Source: JBBRCX01 sp038204465
GTDB taxonomy: Bacteria > Planctomycetota > Phycisphaerae > Tepidisphaerales > Tepidisphaeraceae
Direction: 5' to 3'
NCBI GenBank assembly: GCA_038204465.1
Contig: JBBRCX010000061.1
Coordinates: 1 to 28,834 of the forward strand
DNA length: 28,834 nucleotides
Below the pieces are notes generated by a model. The model was not told the DNA's origin, made no database searches, and saw only the letters and a program-made list of their open reading frames with translations. This document shows, piece after piece, positions 1 through 8,225 of the stretch. A program made the position numbers and the translations under genes. Position 1 is the first letter of the stretch; every line of letters starts with the position of its first letter.

Positions 1-1
1 C

Positions 2-103
2 CGCAAGGCCGAGTCGCGCTGGAGAAAACTGAACGGAGCCGAGAAGCTGCAAGACCTGATCGACGGCGTCGTGTTCGTCGACGGTGAACGAAAGGCCGCT
101 TGA
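2..103 (+). CDS. C-terminal end of a mutator/IS256-type transposase (partial)
   Basis: The frame open from the left edge encodes 33 residues ending KLQDLIDGVVFVDGERKAA. The arrangement of a WRxLNG segment followed by a VxFxDGE tail resembles the extreme C-terminus of IS256/mutator-family transposases. Only the tail is visible, so the catalytic DDE residues lie outside the window and cannot be checked. A candidate IS terminal repeat follows just downstream, which supports the reading. Whether the element is intact is unknown. Another protein ending in a similar way is possible. Confidence 0.5.
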   Translation, partial: RKAESRWRKLNGAEKLQDLIDGVVFVDGERKAA

Positions 104-117
104 GTTGTCGTGGCCGT

Positions 118-139
118 CCACAGCTTTTGGAAATAACTC
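118..139 (+). repeat. candidate right terminal inverted repeat of the IS256-like element
   Basis: The segment CCACAGCTTTTGGAAATAAC, ending in TC at 139, lies 15-36 nt after the transposase stop. IS256-family ends typically carry a CCACA...TTTTGA-like tract at about this distance from the stop codon. The left end is outside the window, so the inverted-repeat partner and target-site duplication cannot be verified. Confidence 0.35.
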
Positions 140-209
140 AACTCCATTGGCGAAATCGCAGCGAATATCCGATGTTACGGGGGTACCTAACCCTTTAGTG
201 GAGGCTCGA

Positions 210-932
210 ATGATCACTGGCAGCAAAAACAGCAAAACAACGTCCTCTCCTGTGGCCATCGAGGCCCTGGAAGAGCGGCGGTTGTTTTCCCATGCCCCTC
301 TGCTCGGAACCGCCGCAATCGATAGCAGCGGCATGCTCAATGTCGTTGGAACCAGGAAGGCCGACGTGATCCGGGTCTTGGTCAACGCCACTGACGCGAC
401 CAAGCTCGACGTATCAATCAATGGTTCCGTCGCCGGATCGTTCGACCTCTCTGCGATCACGAACGGGATTCACATCGACGGCGGCAAGGGCAACGACGAC
501 ATTGGCGTTGACGAATCGAACGGCGCAGTTGCGCGTCCCCTCACCATGCTCGGCGGACAAGGCAACGACACCCTCGTCGGTGGTTCAGAAAATGATTCCC
601 TGGACGGCGGCAACGGCAAAGACTCCCTGTCCGGCGGCGCCGGCACTGACACGCTGTCCGGCGGCAATGGAAATGACACGCTATCCGGCGGCACCGGGAG
701 CGACACGCTGCATGGCGGGAACGGCAAGGACATCCTCACCGGCGAAGATGGAAATGACACTCTCGACGGCGGCAATGGGAAAGACACCCTCGACGGCGGC
801 CTTGGCGACGACACGTTGGATGGTAGCAAGGGCAAAGACAGTGTCACCGGCGGTGTCGGCATCGATACCTTCAACTCAAATGACAAGCCGGCAGAGCAGG
901 TCGATAAAGACAGCGACGACCTGACGGTCTAG
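210..932 (+). CDS. short RTX-repeat (hemolysin-type Ca-binding) surface protein with planctomycete LEERRLFS motif
   Basis: This encodes a 240-residue protein. The ATG at 210 is preferred over the in-frame start at 84 because GGAGG lies at 200-204 just upstream and the leader fits. Residues about 18-28 read ALEERRLFSHA, the short Glu/Arg-rich motif found near the N-terminus of many planctomycete surface proteins. After a small beta-rich segment, about residues 90-225 hold roughly eleven GGxGxDxLx nonapeptides (GGNGNDTLSGG type), the RTX parallel beta-roll that binds calcium. RTX proteins are usually secreted; the route here is not shown and no type I secretion genes are in the window. The C-terminus is acidic (DKDSDDLTV). 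A strong terminator follows, so this looks like a monocistronic gene. There is no catalytic domain; a structural or Ca-binding role at the cell surface is inferred. Confidence 0.85.
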   Translation: MITGSKNSKTTSSPVAIEALEERRLFSHAPLLGTAAIDSSGMLNVVGTRKADVIRVLVNATDATKLDVSINGSVAGSFDLSAITNGIHIDGGKGNDDIGVDESNGAVARPLTMLGGQGNDTLVGGSENDSLDGGNGKDSLSGGAGTDTLSGGNGNDTLSGGTGSDTLHGGNGKDILTGEDGNDTLDGGNGKDTLDGGLGDDTLDGSKGKDSVTGGVGIDTFNSNDKPAEQVDKDSDDLTV

Positions 933-984
933 CCTAGGCTGAAGCGAGCCCGGTCAAATAGAGATTGCTCCTTGAACCTGCTCC

Positions 985-1020
985 AAGCGAGGCGACCGAG
1001 GGTCGCCTCGCTTTTATTTC
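985..1020 (+). terminator. rho-independent terminator after the RTX gene
   Basis: A perfect 13-bp stem pairs 985-997 (AAGCGAGGCGACC) with 1001-1013 around a GAG loop, followed by TTTTATTTC. It sits 53 nt after the RTX stop codon. It is the clearest intrinsic terminator in the window. Confidence 0.85.
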
Positions 1021-1029
1021 CGCTGACTT

Positions 1030-1300
1030 TCAGGAAGCGCGGGGACGGCAGATGAGGATGGTGTCCATCCTGGCGATGCATTGCGTGAGCGCATGATCTG
1101 AGCCGCCTCTTCTCTGCGATACCACATGGCAACGCGACCGGTGGAGCAACGCCACCGTCAGCGGCGAGTGCCGCACGGGCAGCATCAGGGCCGTGTACCC
1201 GGTTCATGTGATGCGCGTTGACGTCCGCACCGTGGTCGAGGAGGACGCGAACCCCGATATAAAGGCACCTTCTGTCACCCCGATCTGACGAAACAGGAAG
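1030..1300 (-). pseudogene. frameshifted ankyrin-repeat remnant
   Basis: Read on the minus strand, about 1270-1210 encodes VRVLLDHGADVNAHHMN, the classic end of one ankyrin repeat. The following repeat start, YTALMLPVRHSPLTVALLHR, is in the +1 frame, as if one base was inserted near 1200. That second frame runs to a stop at 1030-1032. The two halves together match the ankyrin consensus (LLxxGADVNAxxxxGxTALxxAxxxGxxxVxxLL), but neither frame alone gives a proper gene and no credible start is seen upstream. The piece is much shorter than a functional ankyrin protein. I infer a decayed fragment of a larger gene; a sequencing error is the alternative. Confidence 0.5.
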
Positions 1301-1359
1301 CGGTCGGCGCCCGTCGGCAATGGTACAGTTTCACCGCGTCACCAGAGATGAGGTGAACC

Positions 1360-2862
1360 ATGCGCGAACCGATCGACTTGCACCAAAACCGGCAGCTGCT
1401 GGTGGACGATTTTGTGATCGAGTCGGCCCAGGGCCTGCGACGAAAAATCCATCAATTCCGGCGCAACGGAGATCTGCATTTACTGCCGGGGACCAAGCCC
1501 GCGCCGTGGGATCGTGGAGGCGTCGGCGCACGCGGGGCGCCGCAGTGGATACCGGAAGAAGGGGTCTACAAGTTCTGGTACCACAGCTGGGAGCGCTCTC
1601 CGTTCGAGCAACCGGATCGCGCGCACGGCACATCCAACCTTCCGCGTGTTGCCCTGGCGGTCTCCAGGGATGGGTTGGAATGGGAACGCCCCCAGTTGGG
1701 CGCGGTCAAATTCGACGGGCGGGAAACAAATCTCTGCGACGTCGGTTTGGGCGGCGGAGTCTATCACGCGGGAGTGATCTATGACCCCGCTGATCCGGAC
1801 CCCGCTCGGCGATACAAGACGTTGAGCTGGTCTCCACCGGCGTTTGGCGGATATTGGCAGGGCTTCGGGTGGTATCCCATTTATTCAGCGGACGGAGTTC
1901 ATTGGTCAGCCGCAGATCGTTCGCAGCAGATTGACAACCACGACGATGCCTTTGTCATTCGTGACCACATTCGAAATCGTTTTCTGATGCCTGGCAAAGT
2001 GTGGGAGAAAGACGGCAACCGCATGAACTGCGAAAACCCGCGAGACTGGTCGATCCGCTCCAGTGACGACTTCGATCATTGGAGCCCGGACAAGACGGTC
2101 GTGTTCGCGGCGGACGACGTCGATCAGGAGATGGGTCGCAAACGCCTCCAGCAATGTTTCTCGGATCCGGACCGCGCGCATCCCTTCGTCAACCGCCCGG
2201 ACCAGTACATGACCGACGTCTACGAGTTTCCCGTGTTTCCCTATGAGGGTCTGTACCTTTCCGTGTTCACGCTGTTCAACCGGGCCGGAACGATGCCTTA
2301 TGAGAACCAGGCTGGAATCATGCATTTGCAGCTGGCCACGTCACGGGACCTCAAACAATGGACGCGTCCGGGCGATCGCACCCCGCTCCTGGACGTGGCT
2401 GACAAGACGAAGTTCGATTCCGGCATGGTCATAAGTTATGGAGGCCTGCTCGTGCACGAGGATGAATTGTGGCTCTACTATCACGGCTGTCCCGAGGCAC
2501 ACGATCAGGGAGAGAGTCGGGTTTCCAAAGAGGCCCGTGGCATGGGACTCGCCCGCATGCGGCGTGATGGGTTCATCTCCATGGAGGCGGGTCCGGACGG
2601 CGGCCGACTGGTGACAAAACCGTTGACCCTGAATCGCAGACGACTGTTTGTGAACGCCGACGCAGCGCGGGGGGCAGTCCGGATAGCTGTGCTCGACGAA
2701 CAGGGGAATGCTTTGCCTGGTCTCGGTGCGGAAGAGACCGCGCCGCTCTGCAGCAATTCCGTCGCTGAACCGGTGCGGTTTCGTATGGCGTTGCCGAAGG
2801 GCCCAGTGCGTCTTGTTTTTGAAATGAAACGGGCGGAGCTGTATTCATTCTGGAGCGAGTGA
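1360..2862 (+). CDS. beta-propeller glycosidase-like protein (GH32/GH43-type fold)
   Basis: This encodes 500 residues, with the ATG at 1360 preceded by a good AGGTGA ribosome site. The N-terminus carries LLVDDFVIE, close to the (L/F)(F/V)(V/L)DDxLI opening of a family common in Planctomycetota and related to the five-bladed GH32/GH43 propellers. Blade motifs of the S.D...W type recur: SRDGLEW (about 103), SADGVHW (about 175), SSDDFDHW (about 234) and TSRDLKQW (about 330). They are followed by LWLYYHG and a C-terminal beta-sandwich ending AELYSFW. No signal peptide is evident. By family analogy it would bind or cleave a glycan or glycoside, but the catalytic acids cannot be assigned from sequence alone. 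It is convergent with the enolase-superfamily gene (77 nt between stops), so the two may serve related sugar metabolism. Confidence 0.7.
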   Translation: MREPIDLHQNRQLLVDDFVIESAQGLRRKIHQFRRNGDLHLLPGTKPAPWDRGGVGARGAPQWIPEEGVYKFWYHSWERSPFEQPDRAHGTSNLPRVALAVSRDGLEWERPQLGAVKFDGRETNLCDVGLGGGVYHAGVIYDPADPDPARRYKTLSWSPPAFGGYWQGFGWYPIYSADGVHWSAADRSQQIDNHDDAFVIRDHIRNRFLMPGKVWEKDGNRMNCENPRDWSIRSSDDFDHWSPDKTVVFAADDVDQEMGRKRLQQCFSDPDRAHPFVNRPDQYMTDVYEFPVFPYEGLYLSVFTLFNRAGTMPYENQAGIMHLQLATSRDLKQWTRPGDRTPLLDVADKTKFDSGMVISYGGLLVHEDELWLYYHGCPEAHDQGESRVSKEARGMGLARMRRDGFISMEAGPDGGRLVTKPLTLNRRRLFVNADAARGAVRIAVLDEQGNALPGLGAEETAPLCSNSVAEPVRFRMALPKGPVRLVFEMKRAELYSFWSE

Positions 2863-2939
2863 AAGTAACACAACCAGCTGAAGCCCGCCGCAACGTTCCG
2901 CCTGCAGTGCGCCGTGTCGATGCGCGCCACTCCCGAGCG

Positions 2940-4223
2940 TCAACGCGTTGATCGGCTCACGCGATATCCATCCAGCCCTTCGCGGAACAGATCGGGGTTC
3001 GCCCGCGCGCCCAGGCCTGCCCCGGAGGGCAACTCGGCGTGACCGGCCTTGATCACCAAAGGAGTGTCGATCAGGTCCTTGTAGAACGTGCGAACATGCG
3101 CTCGCACTGTTTCCTGGAAACAGCAGCCGGGGACGGCGGCGTTGACGTGCAGGCCAGCGAAGACCGTCAACGGGCCGGTGCAGTCGTGCATGGTTGAAGG
3201 AATGTTGTACGCCTGTGCCAGATGCGCCAGGCGCACCGTTTCTGAGATGCCGCCCACCCAGGTGGGGTCGATCATGATGTAATCGGCTGCCTGCGTCTGC
3301 AGCACCTTGGCAAAGTCGGCGCGGCTCAGCAGCATCTCGCTCGCGGAGATCGGCATCCGGCTTTGGCGGCGGAAGTCCGCAAGCGTGTCGAGATTATCCA
3401 TCTTTAGGATGTCTTCGAGCCACAGCGGCTGGATCTCGCGCAGCCCCTCGGCGATCCGCAGGGCCGCGGGAAGCATGAAAAAGCCGTGTCCGTCCACGAG
3501 CAGCTCGAGCTTCGAGCCGACGCGCTTGCGAATCTCCCGCAGCGGCGCGACGGCTTCTTCAAGGTCCGCCAGTGAGATGCGCATGCCGCCGTGCTGACGC
3601 GCGGCGCGGTCGAAGGGCCAGACCTTCAGCGCCGTGCAGCCTTCCGCGATCAGTTCCTCTGCCAAGCCCGCGGGATCGTGAAAGAGGTTGTATGAATCCT
3701 GAAGCGCACCCGCGACGCCGAAGCTGCCATAACCCGGCCACCCCTGGTCGCGGTTGGGGCTCGCGCCGTATGCGGGATTTCCCGCGCTGTTGTACACCGC
3801 GACGCGGTCGCGCACGGGCCCGCCCAGCAAACGATAAATCGGTTGACGGCATACCTGCCCAAGGATGTCCCACAGCGCGACGTCGACCGCGGAAATGGCC
3901 CGCAGCTCCGCGCCGCGCACGCCGAAATTGGCCGCGCGCTCGTAGAAAAATCGCCAGTGCGATTCGATTGCCAGCGCATCGTTGCCAAGCAGCCGCCGCG
4001 CCATCCAGTCGTGAACGAGCGCGGCCACCGCGTGCGGGGCATAATACGTGTCGCCATTCCCAACCATCCCGGCGTCTGTGTGCACGCGCAGCATCAGGTA
4101 ACCGGGAAAAAGATCGGCCGGGATAGACGTTTCAATCGCGGTGATCCGCACCGCGCCGGCTTCGATCGGAGTGGGCGGCAGGTACGGCTTCGGATTGAGT
4201 CCGGATGGCGCGTCTGTGGTCAA
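2940..4223 (-). CDS. enolase-superfamily (mandelate racemase/sugar-acid dehydratase-like) protein
   Basis: This encodes 427 residues, slightly long for the family because of an N-terminal extension. The N-terminal capping domain (about 25-150) is followed by the (beta/alpha)7-beta barrel. Likely active-site residues are visible: Lys200 in ALKVWPFD; metal ligands Asp244 (VDGHG), Glu270 (LWLEDI) and Glu296 (ISASEM); and His346 in STMHDCTG, with Glu371 following. This Lys/His layout is typical of the mandelate-racemase subgroup, many of whose members are acid-sugar dehydratases that abstract the proton alpha to a carboxylate. The substrate cannot be predicted. It is the last gene of the minus-strand operon, 58 nt after the PhyH-type gene, which suggests a shared catabolic route. 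Confidence 0.85.
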   Translation of the reverse strand: MTTDAPSGLNPKPYLPPTPIEAGAVRITAIETSIPADLFPGYLMLRVHTDAGMVGNGDTYYAPHAVAALVHDWMARRLLGNDALAIESHWRFFYERAANFGVRGAELRAISAVDVALWDILGQVCRQPIYRLLGGPVRDRVAVYNSAGNPAYGASPNRDQGWPGYGSFGVAGALQDSYNLFHDPAGLAEELIAEGCTALKVWPFDRAARQHGGMRISLADLEEAVAPLREIRKRVGSKLELLVDGHGFFMLPAALRIAEGLREIQPLWLEDILKMDNLDTLADFRRQSRMPISASEMLLSRADFAKVLQTQAADYIMIDPTWVGGISETVRLAHLAQAYNIPSTMHDCTGPLTVFAGLHVNAAVPGCCFQETVRAHVRTFYKDLIDTPLVIKAGHAELPSGAGLGARANPDLFREGLDGYRVSRSTR

Positions 4224-4281
4224 GGTTGGTCCGGGCGATTAAGGATAACGGCCCCCGCGAGCCCGCCAAAGCCGTCGCACG

Positions 4282-5052
4282 CTACTCTTCGCTCACGTAA
4301 TACCGGCACAACCGCCGCGCGGTCGGGGACATTTTCTCCAGCACCGATCGCGGAACCTCGCCTTTTCCGAAGCGGAACCACGGCGCGGTGTAGCCGGCGC
4401 TGGTCATCGGGCGAGTCTGCGCAGACGTATTGGCAGTGCCGCCATGCCAGCAGCGGACATCCCGAATGACCGCAGTGCCGGCCGGCGCGCAGACGATCGA
4501 ATCTCTCATCCACTGCGGCTCCTCCTCCAGCGTGGGGATGCTCGCCCGCGAGCGCTGCGTTCCCGGCACGAACCGGATCGCTCCATTCTCCCTTGTGAAC
4601 TCGACCATCATGTAATTGACGACGATGAATGGCGCCGGCACGTCGCGGTAGGTCACCAGCCCGTAGGGGTCGCGGAAGAAATCGGGAATGTCGCTGTGCA
4701 GGACCTGCATCTGCGCCCCCGGCAGCGAGTAATCGCCGCCCGCGCCCGTGCCAGCGTAGTCCTCGCTTCCCCAGATCTTGCTGAGGATCGGCAGCACCGC
4801 GGGCAGGTCGACGAGCATCTGCCATTCCGGCTCGTGGATCTGCTGGTCGAACGAGTAGCGGAAAGACCCCCGGTTGCCCTTCCGCTTCGGATCGGCGTCC
4901 GTCTGCTGCTTGATCACCCGCTGCGCCCCGGCCTGTGCCTTTCGAAGTTGCTCCGGGGTGAGAGCCCCGGAGATGGCGACGAATCCATCGCGATGAAAGA
5001 TCGTCGCCGCACGCTCGACCTGCTCCGCCGGGACGATTTCGATCGCCAGCAT
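4282..5052 (-). CDS. PhyH-family Fe(II)/2-oxoglutarate dioxygenase
   Basis: This encodes 256 residues, a normal length for phytanoyl-CoA dioxygenase-type proteins. The jelly-roll iron site is visible: His119 and Asp121 (VLHSD) and His203 (RCWHGG), followed by Arg214 (TRPM), which would hold the 2-oxoglutarate carboxylate. A typical FVPGTQRS segment sits between them. Such enzymes hydroxylate small organic substrates with O2 and 2-oxoglutarate; bacterial members act on many things other than phytanoyl-CoA. The ATG overlaps the stop of the amine oxidase as TAATG (one shared base), which implies translational coupling. No signal peptide is seen, so it is probably cytoplasmic. The substrate is unknown; its partner enzyme suggests an amine or an amine-derived compound. 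Confidence 0.88.
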   Translation of the reverse strand: MLAIEIVPAEQVERAATIFHRDGFVAISGALTPEQLRKAQAGAQRVIKQQTDADPKRKGNRGSFRYSFDQQIHEPEWQMLVDLPAVLPILSKIWGSEDYAGTGAGGDYSLPGAQMQVLHSDIPDFFRDPYGLVTYRDVPAPFIVVNYMMVEFTRENGAIRFVPGTQRSRASIPTLEEEPQWMRDSIVCAPAGTAVIRDVRCWHGGTANTSAQTRPMTSAGYTAPWFRFGKGEVPRSVLEKMSPTARRLCRYYVSEE

Positions 5053-7016
5053 TACTTTCCCCCGTTTCCGCTATGGCAGCATGCAAGCGCGGAGTGCTTC
5101 GATTCGTTTGGCGCAACGTCCATCGCCGGGTTCCGCTCGAAGAACCCGTCAGGCTTCAGCCAGAAGCCCATGTGATGCACGGGCATCACAGGCCAATCTT
5201 CCGGCCGAGGAACATGCGTGTGTCCCATCGTGTACCAGATCACCACGTCCGTCTCCGCCACCGCTCGATCCTGCTCCGTCCACTTCGGAAGCCCGTCCGC
5301 CTTTTCATTTTGATTCGGATACTCACCCGCTGCGAAGCGTTCTTCCGCGCGATACGGCGTCACCCACAGCGCATGCCGCATGAACCCCGCCCGGCGCAGC
5401 ACTGCCGCATCGTCGGCCGCGAGCGCTAGACTGTTTTCACCGGGCACCAGCCGATATCCCGCCGGCTGCCCGAGCCGGTTGATCGAATGCGGGTTCACTA
5501 CGCGCCAGAACCGAGCCGTCGCTGAATTCGTGTCCCGCCGCGCTTCTCTCTCAGTGCGCAGGAGCGTCGCGTCGGTGCGGAAGGCATTGCCATGCGGATT
5601 GTTCCGATCGTCGCGCGGCTCGGATGCGGTGTTCACCTCATAAACGCTGTTCGCCTCTCCATCCACGCTGAAATCGATCCGGGCGTTGAAGATGTGCTGG
5701 TGATACGGCGCCTGCACCTGCGGCCCCACGATCGTCCCGTACTTTGGTTTCTCCCCGGGCATCAAGGCGCAGGAGTTCATGATCCCGGTGAGCTTCAGCT
5801 CGAGCTGGATCGATCCATCCTGATAGAAATGCCAGTAGAACCCGTATTCATAATTGCCCACCGTCGTTACAAATGAGACGACCAGCCGCCGGCTGCGTCG
5901 GACCTCGGTTTGATTCGTTCGCCAATCGGTGTGCTTCCACAGCGTGCCGTAATCCTCTTCATGCAGGCAGACGGCGTTCTTGATCGTGAATAGATTTCCC
6001 CGGCTGTCCGTCATGTTCGCGTCGAAATAGCGGATCTGACCCAGACAGTCGCAGCCCAATTCCAGCGAGTTGGCAAGCATTCCCACGCCATACTCGCCGA
6101 TGTCGAACGCGTTCTTCCGGTAATACTGCTCGCGCGGGTCGCCGTAGGGAACGACCATGTCGCACACACTGGCGCGATACAGGATCGGCCGCTCGCGCCC
6201 GGCGTCGCGGTAGGTAACGGTGTGCAGCACCAGCCCTTCGCGCGGCGTGAAGCCGATTCGGAACCGCCACTTCTGCCAGGAGATCTCATGCCCCTCGACC
6301 TGAAAGCTCGTCCCCTCGGGCTGGATCACCTCGATCGGTTTAAGGTCCTGCCGAACCTCGCTCGCGTACTGCCGCCCCCAGTTGCTCCCCTCCGGCGGCA
6401 GCGGGACGACTCCATAGTCCTCGACCCGTAACACCTCCATCTTGTTCAGGTCGACAACCGCCACGATGTTGTCGATCGGCCGCGCGTAACCGTTTTCTCC
6501 CGCTTCCGACCGCACCCAGCACAACGCCCGCGAGAGTCGCTTCCCCATCTCTTCCGGGCGCTCCGTGCCGTACATGCCGGCCGACCACGGATCCACCATC
6601 ACGAGTGCGACGTCATGAACGCCGCGCTTGCGGATCGCCTCGAGAAACTGCGGCGATCGTTTCACCGCCTCCTCGCACTCAATGAACTCATCCAGCATGA
6701 TCGGCGGCTGCACCCCCGCCGGCATCTGCTCGAGGCTCATTACCTTCCCCGCGCCGAGATCGACGACCGCCTCGTAGCCAAAGCCCGTCGCATTATCCAG
6801 AAGGATGAGCGACGCCTCACGCGGGGCCGCGGCGTGCCTCGATCGGTCCAATACCAGTTTCTTATCCGGCTCCTTCAGGGCAACGGCGACAAAGCGAAGC
6901 GACGCCGACGGCGACTTCGCCCGCAATGTCTTCACCGCAAGCTCGATCTCGGCGGGGCTGAGCGGTTCGAGCGGGTGTGAGGTCCTGGTGCGTGACTCTT
7001 CGAGTATCGGCAGCAT
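5052..7016 (-). CDS. copper-containing (topaquinone) amine oxidase
   Basis: This encodes 654 residues, close to the Arthrobacter-type bacterial enzymes that lack the extra N-terminal D1 domain. The essential residues are present: the topaquinone precursor Tyr389 in TVGNYEYG; catalytic-base Asp305 in NAFDIGEYG; and copper ligands His439 and His441 (YHQHIF) plus His601 (HTHVPRPEDWP). Near the C-terminus there is the usual FFERNPAMDV segment. The enzyme oxidatively deaminates primary amines to aldehydes, releasing ammonia and H2O2. No signal peptide is visible, so a cytoplasmic location is likely. A GGGGAG ribosome site lies about 9 nt before the ATG. It heads a coupled pair with the PhyH-type gene. 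Tyramine/phenethylamine-like substrates are typical of the family but not demonstrated here. Confidence 0.93.
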   Translation of the reverse strand: MLPILEESRTRTSHPLEPLSPAEIELAVKTLRAKSPSASLRFVAVALKEPDKKLVLDRSRHAAAPREASLILLDNATGFGYEAVVDLGAGKVMSLEQMPAGVQPPIMLDEFIECEEAVKRSPQFLEAIRKRGVHDVALVMVDPWSAGMYGTERPEEMGKRLSRALCWVRSEAGENGYARPIDNIVAVVDLNKMEVLRVEDYGVVPLPPEGSNWGRQYASEVRQDLKPIEVIQPEGTSFQVEGHEISWQKWRFRIGFTPREGLVLHTVTYRDAGRERPILYRASVCDMVVPYGDPREQYYRKNAFDIGEYGVGMLANSLELGCDCLGQIRYFDANMTDSRGNLFTIKNAVCLHEEDYGTLWKHTDWRTNQTEVRRSRRLVVSFVTTVGNYEYGFYWHFYQDGSIQLELKLTGIMNSCALMPGEKPKYGTIVGPQVQAPYHQHIFNARIDFSVDGEANSVYEVNTASEPRDDRNNPHGNAFRTDATLLRTEREARRDTNSATARFWRVVNPHSINRLGQPAGYRLVPGENSLALAADDAAVLRRAGFMRHALWVTPYRAEERFAAGEYPNQNEKADGLPKWTEQDRAVAETDVVIWYTMGHTHVPRPEDWPVMPVHHMGFWLKPDGFFERNPAMDVAPNESKHSALACCHSGNGGK

Positions 7017-7052
7017 CGGTCTTGCTCCCCAGGTGCATTAACGCAGCCACGA

Positions 7053-7325
7053 CTACCGCAGTGCCTGGCGGAAAGCGGAATTCGCGAGAAGCGCTTCGAC
7101 CATCTTCGGCGTGGCGTCCGTAAAGACCGGGGCAACGTAAATCTTCGTTCGAGGCACGGAGCCGCTAAACTGGGCGAGGTTGATGCTCGACGTCGGCCGA
7201 TACCGCATCGGCACGCTGACCGCGCTGGCACGTGTGCAACCGCCCGAAAGGCTCGACACAACCAGGCCAAGTATTCCGAAGGCGGCGAATGCGATTCGAC
7301 GGCGCTGAACCGGTGTGAGATACAT
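7053..7325 (-). CDS. small lipoprotein of unknown function
   Basis: This encodes 90 residues. The ATG at 7325 is chosen over the TTG 15 nt upstream because AAGGAG is correctly spaced before it. The N-terminus has a basic stretch (QRRRIAF), a hydrophobic core and the lipobox SLSGGC at about residue 30, so a lipidated, membrane-anchored protein is expected. The mature part is only about 60 residues, without cysteines or a recognised domain, and contains SVPRTKIYVAPVF. It lies 36 nt upstream of the amine oxidase on the same strand and may be the first gene of that operon. The short mature region could mean a truncated member of a larger lipoprotein family. Confidence 0.6.
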   Translation of the reverse strand: MYLTPVQRRRIAFAAFGILGLVVSSLSGGCTRASAVSVPMRYRPTSSINLAQFSGSVPRTKIYVAPVFTDATPKMVEALLANSAFRQALR

Positions 7326-7448
7326 GCGACTCCTTTCCAAAGATGGCGCGTCAGCTTATGCCGCGCGATGCGATTTGCAAACTGCGCCATCGGAGCCGGC
7401 TCGGGGGTTTCCAATGAGCTGTCGAAGGCGCCCGCTTAGCGACGCTTG

Positions 7449-8225
7449 ATGAATCCATTGGCCCACATAATCGAGGCCCTCCCGCATGACAGACTCGCCG
7501 CAGGCGCGGGCGCCGCGCTCGTGAGCGGCTGGGTCGCTTACGGTACGTTCGCGCCGACAAGCCGTTTCTGGGGGCCGGTGATCTCTCGCGCCCCCGACGA
7601 TGCCGGTCCAGCGGTCGCCCTCACGTTTGACGACGGGCCGACGCACGGCCCGACCGACCGTATCCTTGACACACTGCGCGAGCTCGACGCGCCCGCGGCC
7701 TTCTTCGTCGTCGGACGCAACGTCGAGCAATGGCCGCAACTCGTGCAGCGGATGCATGCCGAGGGTCATCTGGTCGCCAACCACACCCAGGACCATTCCC
7801 ATTATGGCATCCTGCGCCGAGGCCTTTACTGGCGACGCCAACTGGACGAAACGAATCAGCTGGTTCAGCGGCTCATCGGCAAACGCCCCGCACTGTTCCG
7901 CCCTCCCATGGGCTTCAAGACGTGGCACGTCACCCAGGCCGCGCGCTGCTCAGGCCACCGCACCGTCACCTGGAGCCGACGTGCGCTCGACAGTTTCTTC
8001 GCGCCCAGCGCGCAGCGGATCGTCGACCGGCTCGTCTCGCCCTCTCGAGCGGGTGATGTGCTGATGCTGCATGATGGAATTGAACCGCACTCGCGCCATC
8101 GCGACCGCAGCGCCGTCGAGGCGGCGGTTCGACCGCTCGTGCTCGGATTACGCGCGCGCGGGCTGCAGCTTCGCCGGCTCGATCGGCTGCTGGGAATCGA
8201 GCCTTATGCGCGCGATGCGAGCTGA
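7449..8225 (+). CDS. NodB-type polysaccharide deacetylase
   Basis: This encodes 258 residues from the ATG at 7449 (an in-frame TTG precedes it directly). An N-terminal hydrophobic stretch (about 15-35) may anchor it to the membrane. The NodB motifs are complete: TFDDGP with Asp61 and Asp62; the zinc motif His112-x3-His116 in NHTQDH; RPPMG; and the C-terminal LMLHDG. Carbohydrate esterase family 4 enzymes of this type remove N- or O-acetyl groups from cell-surface polysaccharides such as peptidoglycan or exopolysaccharide. The gene diverges from the small lipoprotein and its end overlaps the convergent GT2-DUF2062 gene by 22 bp. It is not obviously part of the polyene-like operon, though surface-glycan modification would fit beside it. 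Confidence 0.88.
   Translation: MNPLAHIIEALPHDRLAAGAGAALVSGWVAYGTFAPTSRFWGPVISRAPDDAGPAVALTFDDGPTHGPTDRILDTLRELDAPAAFFVVGRNVEQWPQLVQRMHAEGHLVANHTQDHSHYGILRRGLYWRRQLDETNQLVQRLIGKRPALFRPPMGFKTWHVTQAARCSGHRTVTWSRRALDSFFAPSAQRIVDRLVSPSRAGDVLMLHDGIEPHSRHRDRSAVEAAVRPLVLGLRARGLQLRRLDRLLGIEPYARDAS

Noticed and set aside
421..924. Alternative open frames on both strands across the RTX repeats
   Set aside because: They arise from the repeat periodicity and read as low-complexity Pro/Ser or Thr/Ala-rich sequence with no start signal.
929..1207. 92-residue minus-strand ORF over the terminator
   Set aside because: It crosses the intrinsic terminator stem, and only its beginning is part of the ankyrin remnant; the rest is non-domain sequence.
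7341..7448. Promoter between the lipoprotein and the deacetylase
   Set aside because: A divergent promoter is expected here, but no hexamer pair with acceptable spacing was convincing on either strand.
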